64,000 nt of DNA from Hydra vulgaris (Eukaryota > Cnidaria > Hydrozoa > Anthoathecata > Hydridae), in the NCBI RefSeq assembly GCF_038396675.1, contig NC_088926.1, positions 30,485,001 through 30,549,000 on the forward strand, read 5' to 3'. This document shows, one piece after another, positions 1-47,285 of this stretch (the first letter of the stretch is position 1; the number at the start of each line of letters is the position of its first letter). Both the position numbers and the translations under genes were made by a program. The notes beneath the pieces were generated by a model. That model made no database searches and had not been told where the DNA came from. It was given only the letters and a program-made list of their open reading frames with translations.

Positions 1-727
1 TTATTATTTTTATCAATAAAGAAATAATTAAAAAAAAAAAGAATTATATAATTTATTTTTTTAATTATTTCTTTATCAATAAAAAAAAAACTGCAAAAAA
101 AAAACAAACATATTTTATGAGTTCATTATATTTTATGCTGACCCTAATCCTAAAACGAGTTTATAATGTTCTTAATGTTATGAACTGAAGCCAAGGGCGG
201 ATCCAGATCGTCCTTGGATATTTTGAAAACCATCTTTTTTTATTCAACAAAGCATGTTATTCGAAAACTAAAGTAAATTAAAGAGGCTGTTTAAAAGTGG
301 TTAAAAATTTTAATAAATTTGTGGTAAAAAAAAAATTGGACTTGGTCTATTGATGTCAATAGATTAGGACGGTGTGAGACTAATATTCTAAAAAGATTAA
401 CTTTTATAATTTAAACCTGTTATAATTTATACCACAGAAACTTTTTTTTTCGGATTTTATAAATTAAACTCAAAAAACAACTCATCGTTATATCCTAAAT
501 CTGCGTCACCCGCACACAAACGTAAGAAACCCGAAATTTACTGACACTGGCTTGATTAGTGAATAGTAAAGTGCAAAAATTCAAAGTGCGATGCGTATGT
601 TTGTCTTTGGCAAACATGCATACCAAAGTAACATGTAGAAGGCTATATAGGGTTCTATCTGCCTTTTATTTTTCGAGAACTTTTTATATTTCATTGTCAA
701 AAGTTTTTTTGATATATATATAAAAAG

Positions 728-805
728 TTCAATTTTTGTCATTTATGTTTTGTTAAAAAACAATTTTTGTCATTTATGTTTCGTTAAAAAACAATTTGTC
801 ATTTA
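728..805. repeat. Short tandem repeat, about 35-bp unit
   Basis: About 2.5 copies of a unit containing TTTGTCATTTATGTTT and GTTAAAAAACAA, with a few substitutions and a short deletion in the last copy. Confidence 0.7.
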
Positions 806-1313
806 TGTTTCGTGATTAAACTTATAGTATTATTTATATAATTTTCATGTTATTTGTTTTTGATATTAATTATTAATAATTTTAATAATTAATAACAATA
901 ATTATAATATTTTTATATAACTTTTTTTTTTTTTTTTATAAAAAAAATCAACATAAACTCATAACTATTAAAGAAACTATTTTGCTGATATTTATTTGCA
1001 ATGCATTATTAGATAATTTAATGTGTCAAATAGAAGTTTAAACTGAATTTCAAGTGAAACGTTTGAACTTTTTTTAATAAGTTAACAAAACTTTTTTAGC
1101 TCAACTTTTTTCAGAGTATTTTAAGCTACATCAAATGAAAACTGTGAGTGAAAAACAAAGTGAGATAATATAGTTAAAAAATATATTATAAAAAAAAAGA
1201 CTTCTTAAAAAAGTTCATAAATACAACGTTAATAAATCTTTTTTAAACCATAGTACACGTTATTACCCAACTTGCCCACTTTAATCCGACCTTATGTAAC
1301 ATTAGATTGCTAG

Positions 1314-1319
1314 TTTAAT
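1314..1319 (-). promoter_or_regulatory. Possible poly(A) signal of the DOMON gene
   Basis: On the minus strand this reads ATTAAA, about 80 nt after the stop codon. It is the first recognised hexamer variant downstream. Weak evidence in such AT-rich sequence. Confidence 0.25.
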
Positions 1320-1397
1320 TGAATATTTAACAATAAAATATTTAACATAAAATTCTTTAAATTATAATTAGCAACTGCTGCTGAAGAAGTGTTACTT

Positions 1398-36062
<34,665 letters not shown>

Positions 36063-37108
36063 TTTTTAATTCTCGATGAGTTGAACCAAGCGTTCGCTTA
36101 AATTTACAGTATAAAAGTTAAGGAAGTAATATTTTACCTATATTTCACATTAGAACCCAGTCCAATCTAAATTTGTTTGTTTACTCATGAAGTTACGCCA
36201 AAACAAAACAAAAAAATACATTAACTTTATCTAACTTTTGTTAATTGCTTAATTTGAGGCATTCGGAAATGCAATAATAATTAAGTTTGCGTATATCTTT
36301 TAGTTATTTCAAGTTGTCTTTGAAGCATTTTTAACAGTTCATAACAAAAAAGTTATTTGTATCGATATCGTAGCGATAAATACCTGGTTATAAAATATAT
36401 TTTAAATCCCAGGATATTTTTAATACATGTTTGATAACTTAGGAACGCATTTGCTATTTTGAAAAAGGGTTTTTTGTTTTGTTTTTCGCATTACAGTTTT
36501 AAAAGCTAATTAATGAAATATTTTAAATAAAAAACAAACACATTTTATCGTTTTAGAATACTATTTTTTTGCACATAGATAAGTAAATTGATATTATCGA
36601 AAAAAATTCTGTTAAATGCAGTGAATAAACGTGGTTTATTCACTGAAGCTTACTAAGCATATTCAAGCAATTTGTTTCTATTGACGCATGTTTCTATTGC
36701 CCACCGTCAAACTCTGTCGTAATTATTTTGTTAACGCAAAGTAATTACGCTTGTAGTTTCCGCGTGTTTTTTTTTTTTTTTTCCATTATTATTATTATTA
36801 TTTTTTGTCAGTTATCTATTAATGTAAGTCATTACTTCCCAGTGCAGTTTGAAATTGTAATTAAAATAAAAAATTCAACGTAAAAGCTGCGCTGATTTTT
36901 TTTTTTTTACTTAAACCTATTTCTTCTATTTTATCTTAATGTTAAAAGACTTTTGAATAAAAAGGTCACAACGTTTGTCATTTTGAATAAAAAGGTCACA
37001 AAGTTTGTCATTTTGAATAAAAAGTTTGTTAAAGTTAAATTAGTTTTAACTTTACGAAAATTATTTTAAGAATCTATTTTAAGGACAAATATTTTAACAC
37101 GTTAAAAT
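36063..37108. other. Upstream region of the DOMON gene
   Basis: Sequence 5' of the DOMON start codon. No TATA box can be singled out in such AT-rich DNA. A 29-bp tandem repeat (TTTTGAATAAAAAGGTCACA) occurs 2.5 times at 36953-37030. A short A/T-rich hairpin occurs near 36625 (AATAAACGTGGTTTATT). No coding feature. Confidence 0.5.
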
Positions 37109-37334
37109 GGCTTATCTTTCCATGCTTTATATTATGTACATATGTTATTTATTTAAAATATAATGAAGACTATAATTTAGTGAAATAAGAAAAAATCTGA
37201 TAACACGGTTTAAATAACACGTGTGTTATTTAAACCGTGTTATCAGATTTTTTCTTATTTCACTAAATTATAGTCTTCATTATATTTTAAATAAATAACA
37301 TATGTACATAATATAAAGCATGGAAAGATAAGCC
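37109..37334. repeat. 226-bp near-perfect palindrome
   Basis: Arms 37109-37220 and 37223-37334 (112 bp each) are exact reverse complements around a 2-nt GT centre (AATAACAC-GT-GTGTTATT). No TIR-like ends, flanking duplication or coding sequence. Confidence 0.93.
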
Positions 37335-40300
37335 ACAAACATAGTTTCATGATATATTGATTTTATTAAGGAAAAAGAGTCAGAGAAGGGCATATCGGGA
37401 CAGTGGGGCATAACATCACAAATAGATATACACCACCACAGAAGTTAAAAAACAGCTGGATTTAAAAGCAGCAAGCAAAATTACAGCATCAAAAGATACG
37501 AACACAAAATTGAAAGTAACAAAAAAACAAACGGAAAAAAGTAGAATAAAACTTCTTATAGAATTTGAAATAATGACTCACTATGACAAGTGTAATTTCA
37601 ACTTTAATCTCATTAGTAGTATCGGTAAAAACAATTGCACTAAAAAAGAGTTTAAAATATTTAGAAGATTTAAAAAAGCTAAATACGATTTAAAAAAAAG
37701 GAAAAGTAAATTTGCTATTTTAGTTTCTTAGATAAGAAACTAAAATAGCATTGGGCAAGACGAAGGAATAGAATTGAATAAAGTATGATAAAAACCAAGT
37801 AAAGAAACAAGGAAGTTATATAAACAAAACAACATTTCAAATAAAGAAAAATAACACTGTGTTTATCTATCTGTTGTTCATTCTATAAAATTGCTAAAAA
37901 AATTAAAATACTTAGTTATGTTTGAAGCTTAATATCTCACCTAAAAAATTTTTTCAATTCTTTGTTTTTTTCAAAAATCTTTTTTAATGTAACATTTTAG
38001 ATTATTGTGTTTCATTAATGTAAAAAACAAGTAGATTTCTAAAAAAAAAAGATCCTTTATTAATGTAGTTATTAAGGTACTTTCAGAATTCCTTACGGTT
38101 TAATCACAGAGCACTGCGAAAGAGCGTTTAACTAGGAATATCACGCTTTCTTCCTAACCAATTTTTTAATTTTTAACCTTACCAGAAAAATTTATACATT
38201 TTTGATCATTAATATTACAAGAGTAGCGTGTTTTCCCATTATGTCCGTCTTCTCACAGTTTTTCTTATAGCTTTTTTTAGGCTAAAAACAACTTAACAGC
38301 GGTTTCATATACCTATAGCTTGCTTACATAATGCAATAAAGCAAGCTTTTTTTGGAAAAAGTTTAGCAATATAAGTTGAGCAATAACATTTTGCAACAAA
38401 TTATCATTAAATGTAAGTTGCATTTAATTAAAATTTGTTGCAAAATGTTATTGCTCATTTAAGTGTCAGTTCATTGTGGTACACCAACTTATATTGCTAA
38501 ACCTTTTCCAAAAAAAGCGACATGCTTGTGAATTTAGCTACCAATATTTAATGTTTGAAGACAATAGCTGTTTGAAAACTATGAAATCAAAGGCGAAACT
38601 TGGCTGTGCTGTGATTTTTCTACAATAGATTTTCCAATACAGTTTTATATTTGACCTTGTTTTAACAATGGAGTATAAATAACTTGGAATGATTTTTTTC
38701 TCATTAGGTTTTCATCAGTACTATCACTAAGCTAGCTAAATAATTAATAAAACAATGTCTAATTGTATTAAAGAACTTTACCCTAATTACCTCATGTATA
38801 AATTATTGACATTATTGAAACTTTTCAAGTTTGAGAATTCCGCGTATTTGTTGGTATAGCTTGCCTGTATATCTTAAATTGTAAACAACTAAGCAAAAAA
38901 CGTACTTCTGACCCACTAGCCGTGGTACTGATGTTATCATATAACATTGTTTTACATTAAATACTTCCAAAGAACAAAAATAAAAATCTGTTAACTCTAA
39001 AAAAACGAAAAAAATAAAAAGTGTAAATAAAATGTATTCCGTATTTCTAAATTTTATTAATAGTTTCAATATGTATTTTTTTATTTGGATTTCTGTGGGT
39101 ATCTCTTCAATTTTTATATAACAGAGATAGGTCATTTTTTACCTTTAAAAAAATATTTTTTTTATTGAAAGCATGCTTCTTCAAATCCAAAATCTTCTTT
39201 TGACGAAGTTTATTTTACTACAAAAAGTATAACTTTTTACTATTTACTAATTCATCAAAGGCTTAAACCTAACTATAAAAATTTTGAGTAAAAAAACACG
39301 TATAACAATTGACTTATATTTTATTACAGTTATATATTTTATTCTTATTCCTTCATTACCTTTTCTCTATTAATTAGTTTAATTTTTACTCTATAAATTG
39401 TTATTTAAAACTATTTTTTAACTTTATTTCAATTGGTAATCACAAGACAAGAGAGTGTCATATTCATTTACATTTTTTTATGCCATAATTTAACTTTATT
39501 TGGTTAATTACAAAAGATTGCTGTTGAGTAGACAAACAAAGAAATTTTCCTTATTTTGTTAAATTTTCAAATAAAGTATTAATTTATTAAAATGTTTAAA
39601 GGTTTAAGGATAATGCTTTATGAGAGATAGTTATTGAGAAATATATCAGAGATAATTATTGAGAAATATATCAGACTTTTATTTAGTTACACTTGCGTGC
39701 TTAATATACGGGAAGTTTTTCCACCCACCCCAAACTTAATAAGCTTGAGATGGGTGTTTGAATATGTTTGAGGTGGATGGAAATGTTAATTAATTAGCTT
39801 AATAAGTTTCCACGTTTATTAATTTTTACTTTTTATCACCAAGAAAAATTATAAAAAAAAAAATCGGTGAAAACTGGCCATAAAAATTTGATAAAAATAA
39901 ACCATTTTAGGTAAAATCAGGCTTTAAAAATCGTCGATCTATAAAAAAGTATCATGAATTTCGATTAGTCGAAAATGAGCTTTTGGTTTATTTCTTATCA
40001 TAGCATAAGACTTATATATTAATATTAAATATTATTGAAATTATGATAAAGTAGCTGTTATAAAATGTGCATTTGACCACAAGCTATTATTTTTTATAAA
40101 AAAATAATGATTTGAATTTGTGAGGTTTTTATTGTAAGCTTACAAAAAATCCTCTTTTAATTATCCTTTATTAAACTTGGTATAAAGATGCAACAACGAG
40201 CTCAAAATAACCCTTGCACCAGCTTAAGAATTGCACTTTACATATAGTACATCACAAGTAGTCTGGTACACAATTTACATCATCTGGTACAACCGCAAGG

Positions 40301-40831
40301 CCGTTGTACGGTACAACTGAAATTCACTTAAACCAATATGAAGAATAATCAATACAAAGTTTGTTTGTAACATTCCTGTAGACTTTGTATTAAATATTCT
40401 TCAAAGACCAGCAAAATTAGATTTAACAAGAAAAATTATTATAAATCTTTTAAACGTTTGCAACATTTGATTTTTCAGCATTTAGCATTTGGTCATTTAA
40501 GGACCAAATGCTGGCTTGAATGGCATATCTAAATCTGATCTACATCGTCATACTGCCAATAAGCCAGCTCATCAAAAACTTGCCAAATAGTTTCAGAATA
40601 TTTTTTGTCTGACTTATCTGATTCATAATATTTTTTGTTTCGTCTTAAATTTTGTAGTATTGACCAACTAAAATTTTAAAATATTTTTTTAAGTTTGTTT
40701 TAGTGTTGATAAACGATTCCACCCTGATAATTTTTCCCAGCAAAATATTTCGGCAGCAGCTAGAGATTTTTTTGGAGGCAAATATTTCTGTCTTTTGTTT
40801 TTTTTTTTTATTTTTTTCTTAATTTACTTTT
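37335..40831. other. Long intergenic stretch with hairpins and small repeats
   Basis: Features seen: an exact 18-bp-arm hairpin at 37713-37750, and an interrupted inverted repeat at about 38365-38512 (AGCAATATAAGTTGAGCAAT and complements). There is also a 26-bp tandem duplication near 39627-39676 and an imperfect inverted repeat at 39712-39785 (CCACCCACCCCAAAC). Hairpins occur near 40345-40402 and 40480-40515, and a copy of the GGTACTTTCAGAATTCCTTA repeat near 38070. Open frames at 37510 (+) and 38812 (-) are low-complexity and not convincing. Confidence 0.55.
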
Positions 40832-41112
40832 AGGTGCCCCAAGAAGTCCGTACGGTCTTATCACAGAGCATCTTTCTTTAATTTGTAAAGATTCCAAAAG
40901 TCACATGCTTGGTCTGAGCGCTTACATTCATAAGAATTCACCAATAGGTCGGGGAAGCAAGGTTTCAATTTACAGACTATTCTTTTATGTGCTTTCGTTT
41001 TGAACTACTTCACTCTTTCTTTTTGTTTTATATCGTTCTCCTTCATCTCAAGACTGCACTTTTTTCAATGTTATTTCTGATAAAATTCACCAAGCCTCTT
41101 TTCTTAATCCTA

Positions 41113-41335
41113 CTTTATACAAAAAAATATAAAAAAAGTAAAATGACTTAATATAAACTAAAATAATTTGCTAAGTTATAATAGAAAGTTATCAATTTCA
41201 AAATGTTACTATTAGAAGTACATAAGCACGTTGTCAATGGAAAGAATAAAACTTTTAAGTTTAGCTTTAAAAACAGGATAAGAAGAAAGGAAATCAAAAT
41301 TTTGCAAAACAACCTTATTCTAAAGACATGGTGCA
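41113..41335 (-). pseudogene. CR1-like LINE 3' fragment inserted in the jockey-like LINE
   Basis: The minus strand reads NKVVLQNFDFLSSYPVFKAK then LKSFILSIDNVLMYF and a stop: the CR1 C-terminal end seen also at 41930-42060. It separates HQASFLNPT from SANIVVVGDFN of the host LINE. The 5' truncation is typical of LINE insertion. Confidence 0.75.
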
Positions 41336-41705
41336 CGACAACTCTTCAGCCAATATCGTTGTTGTTGGTGACTTTAATGCTCATCACATTGAATTGCTTG
41401 GTTCTAGTGACTCTGCAAATATTATGACTAAAAACTTTTGTATTTCTGAATCTCTAACACAAATATTCATCATTCCAACTTGCTTTCCAGACAATCCAAA
41501 TCATTTACCTTCTCTTCTTGACTTATGTCTGATTATATTTCTGATCCTAGTCAATGCCAAATTTCTCCATATTCATCCTTAAGTGCTTCTGACATGTACT
41601 CTTTCCGTGATTTTCTTCGTGATAGCCCTTAAGTAGAAATCTTTCGTCTTTTTGCTGACAAATGTGTATCTTATGTAAATTCTAGGATTCAGGCTGGCAC
41701 GGAAA

Positions 41706-43605
41706 ACGAATGGCATTTTTTTTTTTTTAAAGTTTACATTTGTTGTCGTAGTAAATATATTATTTTCACAAATACAAACAAAGTTTCTGAAAGAAGAGTG
41801 TACTGATCTTATCATTAGAACCTTTTACAAGTATGTGTTTATAAACTACTTCAATACTTAATCAACAAAATAAAACGTAATTAACAATAAAGAAAATATA
41901 AAATTACAATTAAAAAAACCTGACTACATTATCCATCAAGATAATTAAATTTTTCAGTTTATTTTTGAAAATAGGAAAAGTAAAATGCATGTCAAAATTG
42001 GACAAAACAATTTTATTCCAAAGAGAGGCTGCACGATATGCAATACAAAACTGATTAAACTTGGTTTGACAAAAGGGCTCATATATAAAATTATTGTTTC
42101 TAAGTGTACATTTATATAATGATTTCAATCACAAGAGATCTTTGAAAACGGGTAAAGATATGTCATTTTTCCACATATAAATAAAGCACAAAACATTAAA
42201 AATATTATTCCTATAAATATTGAGAACTTTCAATTCAATAAAAAATGGTTTGGAATAAGTGTATCGATCCGCAAAATTTATTAAACGGATCGGATGTTTC
42301 TGACGGCGATAAATTTATTAAACGGATCGCATGTTTCTGATGGCGATAAAAGCAACATTAGCATAGTTTAAATAAATATGAATTAATGAGTAATAAAGTT
42401 GAGTTAGACTTTTTTTACATAAATATGTTCTGATTTTATAAAAAAATTCCAATACTTTTAGAAATTTTTGTACCAATATAGTCGATACGCGTTTTTAATA
42501 TGATGTTTTCATAAAGAAAAACACTTAAGAACTTTTTTACATTATGTCTTTTTATTTCAACATTATCAATAAAAACTTTAGGCAAACTTTGGGGTAAATA
42601 AGCTTTTGAGACTTGGCGGAAAAGAACCCAATTTTTTTTTTTTAATTTTAAGAGTTAGTTTGTTGCATTTAAACCATTTGGATATACTTTTAAGTTCATC
42701 ATTCATAGTATAGAAGAGTTTGTAAATGTCATTATCGAAAAAGAATAAGTTAGTGTCATCAGCAAACATGATATTCATTAAATTCGAGGCTTTATTTAGA
42801 TCGTATAAATATATAAATATATAGAAATATAAATCAAGAACAATAGTGGTCCCAAAATGGAATCTTGTGGAACGCCACATGAAATATTTAGAAATTTATT
42901 CCGATGATCATTATTGCTGAAAAAAATTTTTTTACGGTTGGATAGATAACTTTTAAACCATTTTATAACTTAGCAATTTATTCTATAATATTTTAGCTTG
43001 TGTAGTAAAACTTTGTGATCGACAGAATTGAATGCTTTCGAAAGGTCAATAAAAACACCTAATGTCTTTTTAGACTTTTTAAAAGAATTAGAGATTTCAC
43101 GCACAAATTGGATAACTGCATGTTCTGTGGAATTATTTCTTTTAAAGCCAAATCGATAGTTGTATAAAAAATTATTAGAATGAAGATAATTTTGTAATCT
43201 ATTGTATTATAATGCGTTCTAGTATATTTGAAAATGTGCAGAGGACAGAGATAATAACTGATATATGTTTGATCACCTTCTTTTAAAATTAGAGTAACTT
43301 TAGTAATTTTTAGTTGTTCAGGAAAAACTCCTTGGTGTATAGATGTTCATAGCATAGTATTCAAAATATTCTATGACTATATTACCGTTAATGTCATCTG
43401 CTCCGTATGATTTTTTTTTCAGAGTTTTGAAAGCCTTTTAAAACTCTGGAAAAGATAGTTTAGAAAATAATTCGTTGGAACCAGTGCAATTATTCACCTG
43501 TACTAAAAAATCTCTGAATGTAGCATCTGTATAAAATATTTTATTTGCTAGCTTGAGACTGATGTCAACAAAGAATTTATAAAAATCTTTGTTGACACTT
43601 TATAT
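41706..43605 (-). pseudogene. CR1-like LINE inserted in the jockey-like LINE
   Basis: Right to left: fragments around 43200-43500 (linker and palm), then a motif A region near 43030-43080 (KTLGVFIDLSKAFNSVD-like). ILGPLLFLIY-like remnants follow near 42850, then ASNLMNIMFADDTNLFFFDN (motif C) and WFKCNKLTLKIKK. The C-terminus is AYRAASLWNKIVLSNFDMHF with FPIFKNKLKNLIILMD. It is the same clade as 31262-34180 but more decayed. A 37-bp tandem duplication occurs at 42265-42345. Confidence 0.82.
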
Positions 43606-44145
43606 CCTCTTGACGATTACAAGTCAAGCCTAACTCTCCATGGTTTTCCTCTCAATGTCTCCATCCAACTGCAACTTCCAATCGTATCCATGACTTCAGT
43701 ATCTATTGCCAAAACAATTCTCCAGAAAACAGACGTCTGTTTTGTTTTAATTAGAAACAAAAAGGTTTTGTCTAACGCCAAAGTTAGCTATTCTTAGGTT
43801 ACGAAATCTCGTATTTCATCTCAAAAATAATTCGATCTTTTCGTTCTACTGCTGGTTTGTTAACGGTAATAACTGATAGGTTTTATTGTGCATTAGATAA
43901 ATGTGGAGAGGTTAAGGCTATTGCACTTGACATTTCTGAAGCCTTTTTAAAAATTTGGCATGCTGATCTTTTCCATTAGCATTTTCACATCTAAGGTGGC
44001 ACTTTTCGCTGATGATGCTACCATATGTTCTTGTCTTGACAAGAAGTCAACACTCTCTAATTGCTTGAAGGGAGCATTTGAGCTTGAAAAGGATCACTTC
44101 TGCTACAGCATGGGGCATTCTGAAGCTATTGAACTTTAACTTAAC

Positions 44146-45812
44146 GAAATATTTTTTAAATACAAGAAAAAATAGTTGTATTAAGCAGAAATAAATTTAA
44201 TTTTATTTCATTTCATTTAAAATCTAACTTATAGATTGTCAAATTTTACTAATTTGCCGTAACTACGTTAAGCATTCTTACTAAAAACCGTTTCTAAGAT
44301 AATAACAAGTTCCAAACAAAAGTTCAATTACAAGCATATTTTTTATTTAGCGTAAAAAAAGAAAACAAATAGATTAAAGAAACAAAAAACGAAAAATAAT
44401 TAAACTAAGAAAAAAGAAGAATTTTAAAAATTTGAACATAAAAAGGAGAAACTGAGGTAAAACAGGGTATAAGTATAAAATGGAGTTTTGCAAACACACC
44501 CTTTTTAGAACCTCAAAAGCTATTACAATTTTGTCTTTTATCGCATTATTTCAAATCCAATCGATTTGAAATAACGCGATAAAAGACAATAGAAACAAAA
44601 AAATCTTGAGCTTTAGCCCACTTTTCATGCAGCTTTATTGTTACCAAGTAAATAAAAAGTTTTCATATCTCTTTGATCAAATTTTTTTAATTATTGAGTT
44701 AGGAAACTGGTACCTAATAATGAAAGCTTTAATCTAAAGCTTTCTTTGTATCCAAATAATATGTAGATAAATACAATTGGTCAAAATGAAGTACTTTCGC
44801 ATTTTCCAAGACTTTGCAATAATTTTAAATCATGTTTTTATAGATGTATAATTCTTCTAGCTTAATTGTAATTTTATTCAATTAAATGGACAAATATACC
44901 TATAATATTAGAGCCTTTTCTTATAGCGCTATTGAGCTACTTGCATATTATTTCAGATCTAACTTATGACTTGCTATAAGCTTTATTTAGCCTATAAATT
45001 GTTATAGGCTTTAGGCTACGGCTGTAACTGTCTATAATATTATAAGTCTATATTATTCATTTTTACATAAATATTCCTATTTTTCCCCAAACATAGGACA
45101 ATATGGGATATTTGTGTACTTATTTTTAAAGTTCAATAAATTAAAAAGTTTACGTTCTATTATGTTCTCGTTTTGTTAAAATGTAGTCAATGTTGTATTA
45201 TTTTAACTTTAGCTAAATTTATTTTGGTTTTTTTAATTTTTGTTACTCTGGAAGAGATAATTACCTTAAGTACTCATTTTACCGCAGTTTTCTATATGTT
45301 ATATCGTTTGTAAAATATCATAAACTATAATATGTTAAGAAGCAAGAAGACACAATTTAGTTTACCGTTTAAACGATGAAATACTTTTTAAACCTTCAAT
45401 ACTTTTATTTTGAAAATGATTCCATATTGATGGTTGGCATTTAAAAAATTAGATAATGGGACTTAATTTTCCCTAAGTAATACTTGTTACTGGTAAATGA
45501 ACGCAGATTTTATTTTTTTGAAAATGATACCAAGAAAATATCTTAAAAAACGCTTGATAGATTGGTGATTAGGTTTGTGATTGTTCTAATACTAAGAGCA
45601 TCTGAAAAGCTTTTAAATATCTAGAACATAATATCTGAACATCTGAAAAGCTTTTTAATATCTAGAACATAATATCTGAACATCTGAAAAGCTTTTTAAT
45701 ATCTAGGACCGTCATGCATTTTATCACTGGAAATTTACTAAACAATTTAAAAAATTAATTGTTTGCATGCATGGTTTTGCAGGTTTTACAATTGTAGAAA
45801 TTTACAATACTT
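44146..45812. other. Intergenic AT-rich DNA
   Basis: It contains a hairpin at 44525-44593 (TGTCTTTTATCGCATTATTT with complement). A 42-bp tandem repeat, about 2.5 copies (ATCTGAAAAGCTTTTTAATA, TCTAGAACATAAT), lies at 45597-45708. No coding feature. Confidence 0.55.
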
Positions 45813-46545
45813 TTGTACAAAAGCTGTTTATGTACCAGACTAAGGCATACCATTTTTTGTGATTTATTATTGAGAAAAGATCTCTATTTATACAAAACTT
45901 CTATGGAAGAAAATATTTTTGTTACAATAATAGCGTTATCTTCTGTCATTAATTGTATTGATCAGGCAGAAGTAATTTTGAATCTGATAGAATACTTTGA
46001 AATTGTAAATCAAATGTTTTCTATTTGCTACAACACTATGGCGTCCAATAATGGAGTAAACCATAGAGCTAATGTTATCCTTAGCTCCATTTATAAAATT
46101 CCACTTTTAAGGTTTTTTTGTAGAAAGCATATGTTAGAGCTGTACATCTCCCATTTTATGGAAGCATTGACTAAAGAGAAGACGAAGGACATAAGAAAAA
46201 GTCTATATACCAAACTCCAAAAAACCATGTTTCAAGAAATAGGTGAACAAGATGGTAGACCTAGTTGAAGTTGATTGGAATCAGTTTCAGGCTGGATCAT
46301 TCCTGTATCGAACTGCAAAAGAAGCTCAGGAGTTAGGAAAAGGAGCCCTTGTCATATAGACAAGGTTTTTTCAAACCATACCTATGTCACAATCAGTGCT
46401 TAGGATAATAATTTATGGTGTTTTTTTATAAGCAGTTTAAATATCCGATAGATTCTTTGTCTGAAAATGCGATTGATCCAGTAAAACTAACCAAAACTGA
46501 ACAATTTAGCCATGCACGTTTAACTTTCTTTGCAGAAAATACACA
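45813..46545 (+). pseudogene. Unnamed transposase-like family, copy 2
   Basis: A 151-codon open frame includes IVNQMFSICYNTMASNNGVN and HRANVIL, then FFCRKHMLELYISHFMEALT, then SLYTKLQKTM. A further frame reads VDLVEVDWNQFQAGSFLYRT and AKEAQELGKGALVI, then after stops LSENAIDPVKLTKTEQFSHA. Block order matches the remnant at 21963-23470 (DQVFAVSSNITCNTG, ETKSPQKSLYIRFK). N- and C-termini are absent or decayed, and it stops at the (TA)n array. Confidence 0.55.
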
Positions 46546-46581
46546 GGATAAAGTTTAATGTTTTGATTACTTTTGCCTATA

Positions 46582-46582
<1 letters not shown>

Positions 46583-46621
<39 letters not shown>

Positions 46622-46623
46622 AA

Positions 46624-46720
<97 letters not shown>

Positions 46721-46725
46721 ACATA
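46583..46725. repeat. (TA)n microsatellite
   Basis: TA array with GTATAT and TTTATA interruptions, directly bordering the inverted retroelement that starts at 46729. Confidence 0.95.
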
Positions 46726-46964
46726 TAAAATTGATTTTTTGACGAGATTAAAAAAATAACTACATGATTTTTACTACTAAAAGTTTCATGCGTTTAGCAA
46801 TCATCAGATAAAAAATACATTGTTTTTTTCGTTAAAAAATATACTCAATTAACATCGTGGCGTTCAAAAACAATTATTAAACTATAACTATTTGGGAGCG
46901 TGGTTTGGTTTTTTAATCTTTGGGCTCGTGGTTGTCAAGCAAGAACTTGTTTTCGTGACGGCAC

Positions 46965-47285
46965 TTAGAAATAATTTCTGTTTTTTTTATTTAATAATTT
47001 TTGCTTTCCTTTGTATGATATTATGCAAAGTTTTTCATGAAGGCAAAGCAAGCATTTTTTTGTTACGTTGCTGTAGGCGGGGACTTGTTTAATTATTGAC
47101 CAAGTTAATTTTGGTGTTATTTTTACGTTTTTTTTTATCTGCCATATATACTTTGAAAGGGTGGTTGAATTTTTCATCTTTTTATTTGTGAATGAGTGTT
47201 TGTGGTTAGCCCATCTTTTCTTCCATTCACCTTCTGCTAGGCCAATATATACTTTTTTTGGGGTGTTAGGGGGGATACTATACAT
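46965..47285 (-). CDS. GIY-YIG endonuclease domain (left copy)
   Basis: 106 codons with KKVYIGLAEGEWKKRWANHK, where VYIGLAEG is the GIY-YIG strand pair variant. HSFTNKKMKNSTTLSKYIW and a C-terminal KKCLLCLHEKLCIISYKG (Cys-x2-Cys) follow. In Penelope-like elements this nuclease nicks target DNA for priming. It lies one base out of frame with the RT at CCAAAAAAAG, so it needs frameshifting or reflects a 1-nt indel. Confidence 0.8.
   Translation of the reverse strand: MYSIPPNTPKKVYIGLAEGEWKKRWANHKHSFTNKKMKNSTTLSKYIWQIKKNVKITPKLTWSIIKQVPAYSNVTKKCLLCLHEKLCIISYKGKQKLLNKKNRNYF

Larger units (their letters stand above)
1..1397. other. AT-rich DNA downstream of the DOMON gene
   Basis: No coding region recognised. 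It holds an imperfect hairpin in the first 90 bp and a GGGCGGATCCAG motif near 195, like transposon ends elsewhere in the window. There is also a tandem repeat at 728-805 and long A/T runs. Confidence 0.5.
40832..44145 (+). pseudogene. Decayed jockey-like LINE with nested insertions
   Basis: Same family as 12046-13415. The endonuclease part reads HMLGLSAYIHKNSPIGRGSK, VLYRSPSSQDCTFFNVISDK, then (after an insertion) NIVVVGDFNAHHIELLGSSD with the DFNAHH signature. It continues with FPDNPNHLPSLLDLCL and RIQAGTENE near 41705. The ORF resumes near 43610 with a linker (NNSPENRRLFC...), TVITDRFYCALD and ALDISEAFLKIWHA, ending about 44140 near CLKGAFELEK. Two minus-strand CR1 fragments (41113-41335 and about 41706-43605) sit exactly where the reading is broken. 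Long dead. Confidence 0.85.

Noticed and set aside
37510..37731. 73-codon Lys-rich plus-strand frame
   Set aside because: Its composition follows A-rich DNA, and the end is formed by the hairpin at 37713-37750.
38812..39135. 107-codon minus-strand frame
   Set aside because: Dominated by Phe/Leu/Ile from AT-rich sequence, with no family resemblance, splice context or paralogue in the window.
46892..47092. 66-codon plus-strand frame and its mirror at 48675-48875
   Set aside because: Antisense of the GIY-YIG domain; identical in both arms only because the arms are identical.
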